A stretch of DNA of 64,000 bases from Methylocystaceae bacterium (lineage in GTDB: Bacteria > Pseudomonadota > Alphaproteobacteria > Rhodospirillales > Terasakiellaceae). The DNA is taken from assembly GCA_013373205.1 (NCBI GenBank), contig JABXIG010000003.1, positions 62,001-126,000 on the forward strand, in the 5' to 3' direction. Shown here in pieces: positions 51,767 to 60,552 of the stretch. Each line of letters starts with the position of its first letter. Position 1 is the first letter of the stretch. The translations under genes and the position numbers were made by a program. The notes under the pieces were generated by a model, which was given only the letters and a program-made list of their open reading frames with translations, was not told where the DNA came from and did not search any database.

Positions 51767-54550
51767 ATGGATGATCTCCTCAGCGAATTCATAACGGAAA
51801 CTTCAGAAAGCCTTATGGTGCTCGACTCCGAGCTGGTGAAGTTTGAACAAAATCCAAATGATACAGAGATTTTGTCCAATATTTTCCGTTTGATGCACAC
51901 CATTAAAGGGACATGTGGTTTCTTGGGTCTGCCCCGCTTGGAAAAAGTTGCTCACGCCGGCGAGAACGTGCTGGGTAAGTTTCGTGATGGCACGTTAGAA
52001 GTAACACCGCAAGCTGTGACGTTAATTCTGCATGCAATCGATACCATTAAAGAACTACTGCAAACCCTTGAAGAAACCGAACAGGAACCGGATGGTGACG
52101 ATCAGGAATTGATCGATCAGCTGAACGCCATGGCTGAAGGTCGTGCGGTGGATGCCGCTGCACCGGCTGCGGCCCCTGCGGCTGAAGCCCCTGCGCCAGA
52201 AGCATCTGCCCCGGCACCGTCTAGCGGCCCAACGCTGGATGAACGTGGTTTCCCGGTTGCGGCTGAATTGCTGCTGGAAGTGGAGCAAGCTGTCTCTGAA
52301 GGGGTGAAAGCCCCATCACAAGGCGAGCTGGATGCGCAGATGAAGGCGGAAATGGAAGCTGAAAAATCTTCTTCTGCCCCGGCTGCAGATACCCCTGCAC
52401 CTGCCCCGCAAGTCCCGGCAGCTCCGAAAGAAGAAGTAAAAAAACCAGCCCCTCCTGCGAAAAAAGAGCCGCCAAAACCGGCTGGTGGCGCAAAAGAAAC
52501 ATCAGTTGCCAACCAGACCATCCGCGTAAATGTGGAATTGCTGGAAAACCTGATGACGTTGGTATCTGAACTTGTTCTGACACGTAACCAATTGCTGCAA
52601 ATGGTACGCGGGTCTGATGACAGTGTCTTTAAAGTGCCGCTGCAACGTCTGAGCCATATCACATCCGATCTGCAAGAAGGTGTCATGAAGACCCGCATGC
52701 AGCCCATCGGGAATGCTTGGGCCAAGCTGCCGCGGATTGTTCGTGACTTGTCTATCGAAGCTAACAAAAAGATCGATCTGCAAATGATCGGTGCGGAAAC
52801 CGAATTGGACCGTCAGGTTTTGGAACTGATCAAAGATCCGCTGACACACATGGTGCGGAACTCTGCCGATCACGGTCTGGAAACACCTGATGTTCGCGAA
52901 AGCCTTGGTAAGCCTGCGGTTGGTACGATTACATTGAATGCGTATCACGAAGGCGGTCACATCATTATCGAAATCGCTGATGATGGTAAAGGTTTGAATA
53001 CAGATCGTATCCGCGAAAAAATCATCGAAAACGGTCTGGCATCCGAGGGTGACCTCGAAGCCATGTCCGATCAGCAAATTCATCAGTTCATCTTCCGCGC
53101 CGGTTTCTCTACTGCACAGAAAGTTACTTCCGTTTCCGGTCGTGGCGTAGGTATGGACGTGGTGCGGACAAACATTGAAAAAATCGGTGGTACGATCGAA
53201 CTGAAATCTATTGAAGGCAAAGGATCGACCTTTACCATCAAGATCCCACTGACACTGGCCATCGTTTCTGCGTTGGTTGTTGAATGTTCGGGTGAGCGTT
53301 TTGCTATCCCGCAAATCAGTGTTCTGGAACTGGTGCGTACGTCATCTGCATCAGACAATTCCATCGAAATGATCAACGATGCACCCGTCCTGCGTCTACG
53401 CAATCGTTTGTTGCCTTTGGTCTCGTTGCATGATCATTTGTCTTTGGGTGATCGCAAGGTTGATCTGGAAAATGACGAACTGTTTATCGTTGTGACCCAG
53501 GTCGGGACCTACACATTTGGTATTATTGTTGACCGTGTGTTTGATACGGAAGAGATCGTGGTGAAACCAGTTGCACCGATCCTGCGTCATATTTCGCTCT
53601 TCTCCGGGAATACGATCCTTGGGGATGGTAGCGTCATTATGATCCTTGATCCCAACGGTATTGCGGCCACAACGGGTGAGGTTGCCATGGGTAATTCCGA
53701 TGCGCACTCTTCCAGTGTTGCGACCACATCAGCGGGTGAAACAACCTCTATTCTTATCTTCCGCGCAGGTGGGGAAGAACTTAAAGCCGTTCCATTGGCT
53801 TTGGTTGCCCGCCTTGAAGAAGTCGATGTGACCAAGATCGAATATTCCGGCAAGAACCCGGTTGTTCAATATCGCGGTCAGTTGATGCCATTGATCCCAA
53901 TCGATCCGGAACATGTCTGGAAAGAAGAAGGCCGTCAGCCTGTACTGGTCTTTACGGACAAAGATCATTCCATGGGCTTGGTCGTTGATGAAATTGTCGA
54001 TATCGTTGAAGATCATCTGAATATCGAGCTGGCTTCTGATCGTGATGGCTTTGTCGGTTCTGCTGTCATCAGCGGTAAGGCGACAGACCTGATCGATGCG
54101 GGTTACTATCTCACTAAGGCCTTCCCGGACTGGTTTGGCCGTGCAGAATCAGCGACTGCTTATGGGGATGACAAGCCTGGTGGTCCACGCGTCCTTCTTG
54201 TTGATGATAGCCCATTCTTCAGAAACCTTCTGACGCCGGTTCTGTCGGTTGCGGGTTATAAAGTCTCTACAGCTGAAAATGCCAAGAAGGCTTTGGAGCT
54301 TCGTTCTGCAGGTCGTGAATTTGATGCCATCGTCAGTGACATTGAAATGCCGGAAATGAATGGCTTTGAATTTGCTGAAGCGGTGCGCAGTGATACGCGC
54401 TGGCAGAAAGTGCCGATGATTGCCCTTTCATCCCATGCGACAGAGCAAGATTTCGAGCGTGGTCGTGAAGTTGGATTTAACGATTATTGCGCGAAATTCG
54501 ACCGTGATGCGTTGCTTCAAACGTTGATGGAAATTTTGACGGTCGGCTAA
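51767..54550 (+). CDS. cheA: Chemotaxis histidine kinase CheA with two CheW-like domains and a receiver
   Basis: This protein has 927 residues. It carries an HPt domain (1-110, phospho-His44 in RLMHTIKGTCGF), an Ala/Pro/Glu-rich linker (about 115-245) in place of the CheY-binding P2 domain, a dimerisation domain (about 250-315), a HATPase core (about 330-485, with MVRNSADHGLE, ADDGKGLN and GRGVGMDVV), a CheW domain (about 495-625), a second CheW-like domain (about 660-780, starting TSILIFRAGGEELKAVPLAL) and a C-terminal receiver (about 807-927, VSDIEMPEMNG). The start is ATG 51767, with AAAGG seven bases upstream. No separate cheW gene is in the cluster. Confidence 0.95.
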   Translation: MDDLLSEFITETSESLMVLDSELVKFEQNPNDTEILSNIFRLMHTIKGTCGFLGLPRLEKVAHAGENVLGKFRDGTLEVTPQAVTLILHAIDTIKELLQTLEETEQEPDGDDQELIDQLNAMAEGRAVDAAAPAAAPAAEAPAPEASAPAPSSGPTLDERGFPVAAELLLEVEQAVSEGVKAPSQGELDAQMKAEMEAEKSSSAPAADTPAPAPQVPAAPKEEVKKPAPPAKKEPPKPAGGAKETSVANQTIRVNVELLENLMTLVSELVLTRNQLLQMVRGSDDSVFKVPLQRLSHITSDLQEGVMKTRMQPIGNAWAKLPRIVRDLSIEANKKIDLQMIGAETELDRQVLELIKDPLTHMVRNSADHGLETPDVRESLGKPAVGTITLNAYHEGGHIIIEIADDGKGLNTDRIREKIIENGLASEGDLEAMSDQQIHQFIFRAGFSTAQKVTSVSGRGVGMDVVRTNIEKIGGTIELKSIEGKGSTFTIKIPLTLAIVSALVVECSGERFAIPQISVLELVRTSSASDNSIEMINDAPVLRLRNRLLPLVSLHDHLSLGDRKVDLENDELFIVVTQVGTYTFGIIVDRVFDTEEIVVKPVAPILRHISLFSGNTILGDGSVIMILDPNGIAATTGEVAMGNSDAHSSSVATTSAGETTSILIFRAGGEELKAVPLALVARLEEVDVTKIEYSGKNPVVQYRGQLMPLIPIDPEHVWKEEGRQPVLVFTDKDHSMGLVVDEIVDIVEDHLNIELASDRDGFVGSAVISGKATDLIDAGYYLTKAFPDWFGRAESATAYGDDKPGGPRVLLVDDSPFFRNLLTPVLSVAGYKVSTAENAKKALELRSAGREFDAIVSDIEMPEMNGFEFAEAVRSDTRWQKVPMIALSSHATEQDFERGREVGFNDYCAKFDRDALLQTLMEILTVG

Positions 54551-54668
54551 CGAAGAGTGTTGAGTTTGGCAGCCTACTGCTTTAACCTGTTTTTATCAGT
54601 AGGCTGTCCCTCCAATGAGTTGAGGACGTTTAAGCAAGGCAAGCTATGCCTAAAGGAACGAAAAAGTA

Positions 54669-55034
54669 ATGAAATCTTGTTTGATTGTCGACGATTCTAA
54701 AGTCATCCGCATGGTGGCCCGTAAAATTCTGCAGGAATTGGATTTTGAAACGGTCGAAGCGGCCGATGGCCAGCAGGCCCTGGATGCATGTAAAGAAGCC
54801 ATGCCAACCGCTGTGTTGCTGGATTGGAATATGCCCGTGATGAGTGGCATTGAATATCTGCGTGAGTTGCGCAAATTGCCCGGTGGCGATGAACCAGTTG
54901 TCGTTTTCTGTACAACTGAAAATGATATCGAACATATTCAGGAAGCCATCGAAGCTGGTGCAAACGAATATATTATGAAGCCATTTGATAGTGAAATCAT
55001 TCAGGCGAAATTTTCACAAGTCGGTCTATTATAA
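54669..55034 (+). CDS. cheY: Chemotaxis response regulator CheY
   Basis: This single receiver domain has 121 residues. D8 and D9, phospho-acceptor D52 in LLDWNMPVMSG, a switch Thr in FCTTEND and the Lys in IMKPFDSE are all in place. Phosphorylated CheY binds the flagellar switch. It lies 118 bases downstream of cheA and 43 bases upstream of cheB. The gap after cheA has no clear terminator. Confidence 0.95.
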   Translation: MKSCLIVDDSKVIRMVARKILQELDFETVEAADGQQALDACKEAMPTAVLLDWNMPVMSGIEYLRELRKLPGGDEPVVVFCTTENDIEHIQEAIEAGANEYIMKPFDSEIIQAKFSQVGLL

Positions 55035-55077
55035 TCAAGAATTAAGGGCCATTTAAAAGGTCTCGTTGGAAAAAAAT

Positions 55078-56214
55078 ATGTCATTAAATGCCGCGCCCAA
55101 AAATGAAAATCCGATTAGAGTCATGGTTGTCGATGACTCTGCGGTTGTTCGTGGTCTGATTACCCGTATGCTTGAAGCACAAAGCGATATTCAAGTTGTG
55201 TCTTCTGTGGGTAATGGCAAGATGGCTGTTGATAGTCTGGCTCGCAATGAAGTTGAAGTTGTCGTTCTGGATATTGAAATGCCGGTTATGGATGGTTTGA
55301 CGGCTCTGCCCAAACTATTGGAAGCCGACAAAGATATTCGGGTTATTATGGCATCGACCCTGACGTCGCGAAATGCGGATATCAGTTTAAAAGCTCTACA
55401 GGCTGGGGCTGTAGATTATATCCCCAAACCGTCTTCATCACGTGAATTGTCCGGTGGGCAGGATTTTGGTGAAGAATTGGTTGCAAAGGTCCGTACCCAC
55501 GCAGAAACGCGCCGCAAGGTCAAAGGTGTTCCGTCGGCCAGCGTATCGCGCCTACGTCCTGCACCGGCTAAACCGATATCTTCTCTGCTTAAGACAAAAG
55601 AGATTGTTCTGCGTACACCCACTCTTAGAGAGCGCCCTGAAATTATTGCAATTGGCAGCTCTACAGGTGGGCCGCAAGCATTGTTTGCGGTGCTGAAGGG
55701 CATCTATGGCAAGGTTAATCAACCGATTATAATTACGCAGCATATGCCTGCGACATTTACCAAAATTCTGGCGGAACATATTAACCGCATGACAGGCTGG
55801 ACCTGTGAAGAAGCCAGCGATGGCACAATTATTAAGCCGGGACAGGTTTACTTGGCACCGGGTGATTACCATATGGTAGTTGAAGGGACGGGTCCGCAAA
55901 AGACATTGCGTTTGAATCAGGACCCACCTGAAAACTTTTGTCGCCCGGCTGTGGATCCAATGTTGCGTTCAGTCGTTGCGGCATATGGACGAAAGGTTTT
56001 GACGGTGATTTTGACCGGAATGGGGTCTGATGGATTAAAAGGTGGGAAAGTTGTTGTGGAAAACGGTGGCGATTTGATCGCCCAGGATGAAGCAACAAGT
56101 GTTGTTTGGGGAATGCCGGGTGCGGTTGCACAGGCTGGTATTTGTAGTGCGGTTTTGCCTTTGGAAAATATTGCTTCCTACGTGGTTAAAACAGCACAAG
56201 GAGGGGCAGCATGA
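55078..56214 (+). CDS. cheB: Chemotaxis methylesterase CheB
   Basis: This 378-residue methylesterase/glutamine deamidase resets chemoreceptors. The receiver domain has D65 in VVLDIEMPVMDG, a linker runs about 140-185, and the catalytic domain has the Ser in AIGSSTGGPQAL, the His in ITQHMPATFT and the Asp in TGMGSDGLKGG. I chose ATG 55078; a TTG four codons earlier is in frame. Its stop overlaps the cheR start (ATGA). Confidence 0.95.
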   Translation: MSLNAAPKNENPIRVMVVDDSAVVRGLITRMLEAQSDIQVVSSVGNGKMAVDSLARNEVEVVVLDIEMPVMDGLTALPKLLEADKDIRVIMASTLTSRNADISLKALQAGAVDYIPKPSSSRELSGGQDFGEELVAKVRTHAETRRKVKGVPSASVSRLRPAPAKPISSLLKTKEIVLRTPTLRERPEIIAIGSSTGGPQALFAVLKGIYGKVNQPIIITQHMPATFTKILAEHINRMTGWTCEEASDGTIIKPGQVYLAPGDYHMVVEGTGPQKTLRLNQDPPENFCRPAVDPMLRSVVAAYGRKVLTVILTGMGSDGLKGGKVVVENGGDLIAQDEATSVVWGMPGAVAQAGICSAVLPLENIASYVVKTAQGGAA

Positions 56215-57353
56215 AGCCTGATGATTTTCAGTTCCTAGCAACCTTGGTAAAAGAGCGTTCAGGCTTGGTTCTAACCCAAGACAAAGCCTATCTTCTGGAA
56301 AGCCGTCTAATGCCGGTTGCGCGCAAGCGCGGCATGAAAGGGCTTGAAGAACTGGTCAGCACGTTGCGTGCACGCATGGATAATGCCTTGGCTGATGAGA
56401 TCACGGAAGCCATGACGACCAATGAGTCTTTCTTCTTTCGTGACATTAAGCCGTTTGATATTTTCAAAGACACCGTTCTACCAAACCTGTTAAAGACCCG
56501 GGCCCATAAAAAATCATTCCGCATCTGGTGTGCGGCCGCCTCTTCTGGGCAAGAACCTTATTCCATTGCCATGGTTTTAAAAGAGGCCGCTGCTCAATTG
56601 GCAGGATGGCGCTATGAAATCATTGGGACGGACATTTCAAAAGAAATGCTCGATAAGGCGCAGGCTGGTCTTTATTCCCAGTTTGAAGTGCAACGTGGAT
56701 TGCCTGTACAGCATCTGGTGAAATATTTTAAAAAACGCGATGACCTCTGGCAAATCGACAGTTCACTGCGTGGCATGGTCCAGTATAAAGAATTTAACCT
56801 GCTGGATGACATGAAAGCGCTTGGTACCTTTGATGTGGTTTTTTGCCGCAATGTTCTGATCTATTTTGATCAGCAGACCAAAGGTGAAGTCTTGGGCAAA
56901 ATGGCGCAACAAATGGCTGATGATGGTGTGCTCTATCTTGGTGGGGCAGAAACCGTTCTAGGTATTTCTGATGCTTTCAAGCCGGTTCAGGGGTTGCGCG
57001 GTGTTTATGCCCGTACGTCTGGTACTGGTTCGTTAGGGGACGGGGCCGATACCGGACCTGCCAAGCCTGCGGCTAATCCTAATGTTGGGGCAACAGGCTT
57101 TCAGAAACCCAAACATATGCGCGAAGGTCGTCCACCCTTAGGTGCAGGCACAGCCGCACCGGCTCGTCCTGGGGCTGCGGGGGCAACGCCACCACGTCCG
57201 GCTGGCGTACCACGACCAACGACGAGTCCTGCACCGCGTCCCGCAGGGACAGGACTGCCACCACGCCCAGGTGCACCACGTCCGGGTGCTGCGGGATCGT
57301 CAACAGGAACAACACGTCCATTGCCGCCAAGACCTCCTGTTAAGAAACCTTAA
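56211..57353 (+). CDS. cheR: Chemotaxis methyltransferase CheR with Pro/Ala-rich tail
   Basis: CheR methylates receptor glutamates with SAM. Residues about 1-265 are a full CheR, with EITEAMTTNESFFFRD, the SAM loop RIWCAAASSGQEPYSIAM and VVFCRNVLIYFD. About 110 extra residues follow, made almost wholly of Pro, Ala, Gly, Arg and Thr (for example APRPAGTGLPPRPGAPRP), a flexible, positively charged tail absent from standard CheR. It may tether the enzyme to a partner. The start overlaps the cheB stop. A strong bidirectional terminator closes the operon. Confidence 0.93.
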   Translation: MKPDDFQFLATLVKERSGLVLTQDKAYLLESRLMPVARKRGMKGLEELVSTLRARMDNALADEITEAMTTNESFFFRDIKPFDIFKDTVLPNLLKTRAHKKSFRIWCAAASSGQEPYSIAMVLKEAAAQLAGWRYEIIGTDISKEMLDKAQAGLYSQFEVQRGLPVQHLVKYFKKRDDLWQIDSSLRGMVQYKEFNLLDDMKALGTFDVVFCRNVLIYFDQQTKGEVLGKMAQQMADDGVLYLGGAETVLGISDAFKPVQGLRGVYARTSGTGSLGDGADTGPAKPAANPNVGATGFQKPKHMREGRPPLGAGTAAPARPGAAGATPPRPAGVPRPTTSPAPRPAGTGLPPRPGAPRPGAAGSSTGTTRPLPPRPPVKKP

Positions 57354-57359
57354 AACAAG

Positions 57360-57393
57360 AAAAAGCCGATCTTCGAAAAAGATCGGCTTTTTT
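57360..57393. terminator. Bidirectional terminator between cheR and ctrA
   Basis: Perfect 14-bp stem AAAAAGCCGATCTT (57360-57373) and AAGATCGGCTTTTT (57379-57392) with a five-base loop; T runs on both strands serve the two convergent genes. Confidence 0.93.
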
Positions 57394-57422
57394 GATGGGT
57401 ATAGGAAGCTTTATCCTAATAT

Positions 57423-58121
57423 TTATTCCGCTGCGGGCTGTGCTTCGGCATCAGGGTCACGTAGGACGTAACCGCGCCCCCAGACCGTGTGGATGTAATT
57501 GTCTTCTGTTGCTTTGGTCAGTTTTTTGCGCAATTTACAAACAAAAACGTCAATAATTTTCAATTCTGGTTCATCCATGCCGCCATACAGATGGTTGAGG
57601 AACATTTCTTTCGTCAAGGTGGATCCTTTACGTAAGGACAGCAGTTCCAGAATTCCATACTCTTTGCTGGTCAGGTGAACAGGCTTGCCTTCACATTCAA
57701 CCGTCTGGTTGTCCAGATTAACGGACAGTTTCCCTGTGTTGATGATGGATTGCGCATGACCTTTGGAACGGCGCACAATCGCATGGATACGCGCGACCAA
57801 TTCTTCCTTGTTATAAGGTTTGGTCAGATAGTCATCTGCACCGATTTCAAACCCTTTAACCTTTTCAGGCGGTTGGTCCAGACCGGATAAGATCAGGATG
57901 GGAGTGTCGACTTTGGAGCTACGCAACGCGCGCAGAACTTCAAAGCCATCAATATCTGGCAACATCAGATCAAGAATGATAATATCGTAATCGTAAAGCT
58001 TGCCGATTTCGATACCTTCTTCGCCATAGTTGGTGACATCAACGACCATACCGGCCGATTTCAGCATCAATTCGATGGCTTTAGCTTCGCTTGGATTGTC
58101 TTCGACTAGTAATGCACGCAT
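57423..58121 (-). CDS. ctrA: Cell-cycle response regulator CtrA
   Basis: This 232-residue OmpR-type response regulator is close to the Caulobacter master regulator. The receiver has D51 in [13 protein letters not shown]. The DNA-binding domain has [20 protein letters not shown] and the winged-helix end [14 protein letters not shown], both typical of CtrA. CtrA controls flagellar, chemotaxis and cell-cycle genes by binding TTAA-N7-TTAA. Such boxes lie directly upstream of its own start, so self-control is likely. It ends in a short Ala/Glu-rich tail (DAEAQPAAE). In some relatives such as Magnetospirillum, CtrA acts mainly in motility rather than viability. Confidence 0.95.
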   Translation of the reverse strand: MRALLVEDNPSEAKAIELMLKSAGMVVDVTNYGEEGIEIGKLYDYDIIILDLMLPDIDGFEVLRALRSSKVDTPILILSGLDQPPEKVKGFEIGADDYLTKPYNKEELVARIHAIVRRSKGHAQSIINTGKLSVNLDNQTVECEGKPVHLTSKEYGILELLSLRKGSTLTKEMFLNHLYGGMDEPELKIIDVFVCKLRKKLTKATEDNYIHTVWGRGYVLRDPDAEAQPAAE

Positions 58122-58144
58122 GGCCGATCCCCGAAAAATTGGCG

Positions 58145-58177
58145 TTAACGATTCATTAACCTTTTGTTAACCATTAA
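58145..58177. promoter_or_regulatory. Overlapping CtrA boxes in the ctrA/fliI promoter
   Basis: TTAA occurs at 58145-58148, 58156-58159 and 58167-58170, each pair separated by exactly seven bases, giving two overlapping full TTAA-N7-TTAA boxes, with a further TTAA at 58174-58177. They lie 24 to 56 bases upstream of the ctrA start and about 165-195 bases upstream of fliI. Confidence 0.85.
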
Positions 58178-58305
58178 CACAACTCCGATTCGTTGCAAAT
58201 AGTTTTTTATAAAAAAATCCAAGTTTTCTAACGAGTCGCAAAAAATGTTGAATCCTGTCAAGGGGTTTGTCATTTTCTGGAAATCGCGTATATTGTTCTT
58301 TCAGA

Positions 58306-58321
58306 GGGACAAAAATGTCCC
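58306..58321 (+). other. Short hairpin in the fliI leader
   Basis: GGGAC-AAAAAT-GTCCC lies about ten bases before the GGAG ribosome site of fliI. The five-bp stem is small, and its role, if any, may be in translation. Confidence 0.35.
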
Positions 58322-58340
58322 GTATTGATGGAGTATCCCT

Positions 58341-59741
58341 GTGGCGCTTTTGGTCAATAATGTCATAGCAGAAGTTGATAAATTGCCGGACTATAATGTT
58401 TATGGCCGGGTGGTGGCTGTGCAAGGTCTGATGGTCGAGGTCGGCGGTGTCCAAGGGGCGCTTTCCATTGGAGATCATTGCCGTATCCGCGTGCGACGCC
58501 GCGACTGGGTTATCTGCGAAGTGGTCAGTTTTCGCGATGGTCGGGCTTTGGTTATGCCGTTTGGTTCTGTCGATGGGATTGCCATGGGCGATCGCGTGGA
58601 AGTTGGGCAACGTGAACCAGTTTTGTTCCCCTGTGATGCATGGGCCGGACGGGTCATAAATGCCATGGGGGAACCCGTGGATGGTAAAGGGCCGTTGCCT
58701 GTCGGTCCTGCACCTTTTGTGATTAAGGGAACCCCGCCATCGGCCCATGAAAGAACCCGTGTGGGCGGTAAAATTGACTTGGGTGTTCGTGCGATCAACA
58801 CTTTTTTGACCTGTTGTCGCGGTCAACGGATGGGTATTTTTGCCGGCTCCGGTGTGGGGAAATCGACCGTTTTGTCCATGATGGCCAGAAATACCGAAGC
58901 CGAAATTTCCGTCATTGGTCTGATCGGGGAACGTGGCCGCGAAGCACGTGAGTTTATCGAAGATGATTTGGGCGAAGAAGGTCTGGCCCGCAGTGTCGTT
59001 GTGGTCGCCACATCGGATGAACCACCACTGATGCGTCGTCAAGCAGCCTACGTCACCATGGCCGTGGCTGAATATTTCAGAAACCAGCAACGTGATGTTC
59101 TGTGTTTGATGGATAGTGTGACCCGTTTTGCCATGGCCCAGCGTGAAATAAGCCTGTCTGTAGGGGAGCCGCCAGCATCCAAAGGCTACACGCCATCTGT
59201 GTTTGCGGAATTGCCGCGCTTGCTTGAACGTGCTGGTCCTGGTTCACAAGGTCAGGGCAGTATTACCGGACTGTTCACCGTTTTGGTCGAAGGCGATGAT
59301 CATAACGAGCCGATTTCAGATGCCGTGCGTGGTATTCTGGATGGTCACATTGTTCTGGATCGCGCCATTGCGGAACGCGGGCGCTATCCGGCGATTAATC
59401 TGTTGCGCAGTGTTTCGCGGACCATGCCCGATTGTAATGACGATCAGCAAAATGCTCTGGTCTTTAAAGCGCGTGAACTGCTGTCTACTTATGAAGATAT
59501 GGCTGAATTGATACGTCTTGGTGCTTATCGTCAAGGGACAGACCCAAAAGTCGACGAAGCGGTTTATTATAATCCGGCATTAGAAGCGTTCTTGGGGCAG
59601 AACAAGAATGAACCCATGGATCTGGAAACAGGGTATATGGCCTTGGCGCAATTGTTAGGGATGGAATATAAAGACTTTAACGGTGATGTTTCGCAGTTGG
59701 GTGTGCCACAAGAACAGCTGCAAGCCCCACAGTCACAGTGA
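58341..59741 (+). CDS. fliI: Flagellar type III export ATPase FliI
   Basis: FliI powers export of flagellar axial proteins from the cytoplasm. The 466-residue product has the F1-like N-terminal beta domain (about 1-95), then the ATPase core with Walker A GSGVGKST (169-176), LIGERGREAREFIED, Walker B VLCLMDSVTRFA and the GEPPASKGYTPSVFAELPRL export-ATPase signature. The start is GTG, with GGAG seven bases upstream. It is divergent from ctrA across a 219-base promoter region with CtrA boxes, and fliJ follows 14 bases later. Confidence 0.95.
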   Translation: MALLVNNVIAEVDKLPDYNVYGRVVAVQGLMVEVGGVQGALSIGDHCRIRVRRRDWVICEVVSFRDGRALVMPFGSVDGIAMGDRVEVGQREPVLFPCDAWAGRVINAMGEPVDGKGPLPVGPAPFVIKGTPPSAHERTRVGGKIDLGVRAINTFLTCCRGQRMGIFAGSGVGKSTVLSMMARNTEAEISVIGLIGERGREAREFIEDDLGEEGLARSVVVVATSDEPPLMRRQAAYVTMAVAEYFRNQQRDVLCLMDSVTRFAMAQREISLSVGEPPASKGYTPSVFAELPRLLERAGPGSQGQGSITGLFTVLVEGDDHNEPISDAVRGILDGHIVLDRAIAERGRYPAINLLRSVSRTMPDCNDDQQNALVFKARELLSTYEDMAELIRLGAYRQGTDPKVDEAVYYNPALEAFLGQNKNEPMDLETGYMALAQLLGMEYKDFNGDVSQLGVPQEQLQAPQSQ

Positions 59742-59755
59742 TGAGGCATTAAGCC

Positions 59756-60178
59756 ATGGGGAAAACCCTTGAAAACCTGATCCGTCTTCATAAATACCGT
59801 GTGGATGAAAAACGCCGTGTTCTCGGTGTGCTTTATGGCGAGTTGAATGATCTGGAACAACGCCTTAAAGATCTATATGCTCAAATCGCCAATGAACAAC
59901 AAATTGCCCAGTCTTCACCCGAGCAAGCGATGTTTTCCTATGGTCGGTTTCATCAACGCGCCATGTTGATCCGTGATGAAATCGTCGAGGCGATTGCAGA
60001 AAAAGAACAGGAAGTCGAAGCTGCCCGTGATGATGTGAATGAGGCCTTTCGGGAACTAAAGGTCTATGAACAGGCCGAGAAAAACCGAAAAGAGCGCGAA
60101 GAAGAAGAACGTCAGCGCAAAGAAAATATAGAAATGGACGAAATTGCGATGAACCTATATCGCAACAATCAGGATTAA
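59756..60178 (+). CDS. fliJ: Flagellar export protein FliJ
   Basis: This protein has 140 residues, almost all helical coiled coil: LENLIRLHKYRVDEKRRVLG at the start, then long Glu-, Arg- and Lys-rich helices (QAEKNRKEREEEERQRKENI-like near the end). FliJ is the FliI-linked general chaperone and escort of the export apparatus. Position right after fliI with a 14-base gap supports the call. It overlaps the stop of a minus-strand gene by four bases. Confidence 0.9.
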   Translation: MGKTLENLIRLHKYRVDEKRRVLGVLYGELNDLEQRLKDLYAQIANEQQIAQSSPEQAMFSYGRFHQRAMLIRDEIVEAIAEKEQEVEAARDDVNEAFRELKVYEQAEKNRKEREEEERQRKENIEMDEIAMNLYRNNQD

Positions 60179-60549
60179 ATTTTTGAAATGCGGGCCATTA
60201 AATGCGGGTTGGACCATTGCGGTTGCTGGTCTTCCAGAATGACGCAATGCTGGTTTTCTTGTCCTTTCCCTTTATAGATCAGCACTTGTACCCATCGGGC
60301 TACCAGTTCGTTGTTTAAATCTTCCAGTATGATGGTGGCTGCTTCTTCCAACATGTCGCTGTGGGACAGCACCATTTCCATATAAGGCGCAAAACAGGCG
60401 GCATTCAGAACGACTTTATCCGGGATATAGCGCAAGGTCAGACGTAATTTTTCTGCACTGAGTTCGCGTTCCAGACTGGTAATGTAATCAATTGATTTAT
60501 TGGGGTTGTCGCTTGTTTTTAAAAGGGCACGACGATCATTTATATCCAT
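60175..60549 (-). CDS. Unknown small protein in flagellar cluster
   Basis: This 124-residue soluble protein is mostly helical at the start (SIDYITSLERELSAEKLRLT), followed by VVLNAACFAPYMEMVLSHSD and a beta-type end with WVQVLIYKGKG and HCVILEDQQPQW. I do not recognise its family. It starts three bases after the stop of the FliK-like gene and so belongs to the flhG-fliK-like operon. By position it may assist hook-length control or export, but that is inference only. Confidence 0.75.
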   Translation of the reverse strand: MDINDRRALLKTSDNPNKSIDYITSLERELSAEKLRLTLRYIPDKVVLNAACFAPYMEMVLSHSDMLEEAATIILEDLNNELVARWVQVLIYKGKGQENQHCVILEDQQPQWSNPHLMARISKI

Positions 60550-60552
60550 TCT

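Noticed and set aside
52140-52500. Ala/Pro codon repeats inside cheA as a possible repeat element
   Set aside because: They are ordinary low-complexity linker coding sequence without repeated DNA units.
52117-52767. Ser/Ala/Gly-rich frame opposite the cheA linker (216 codons)
   Set aside because: It mirrors the Ala/Pro-rich repeats of CheA and has no independent support.
58167-59090. Long open frame on the minus strand across the fliI 5' half (307 codons)
   Set aside because: It lies opposite the strongly supported fliI and runs through the ctrA promoter. The translation is His-rich with no family resemblance, typical of an antisense shadow.
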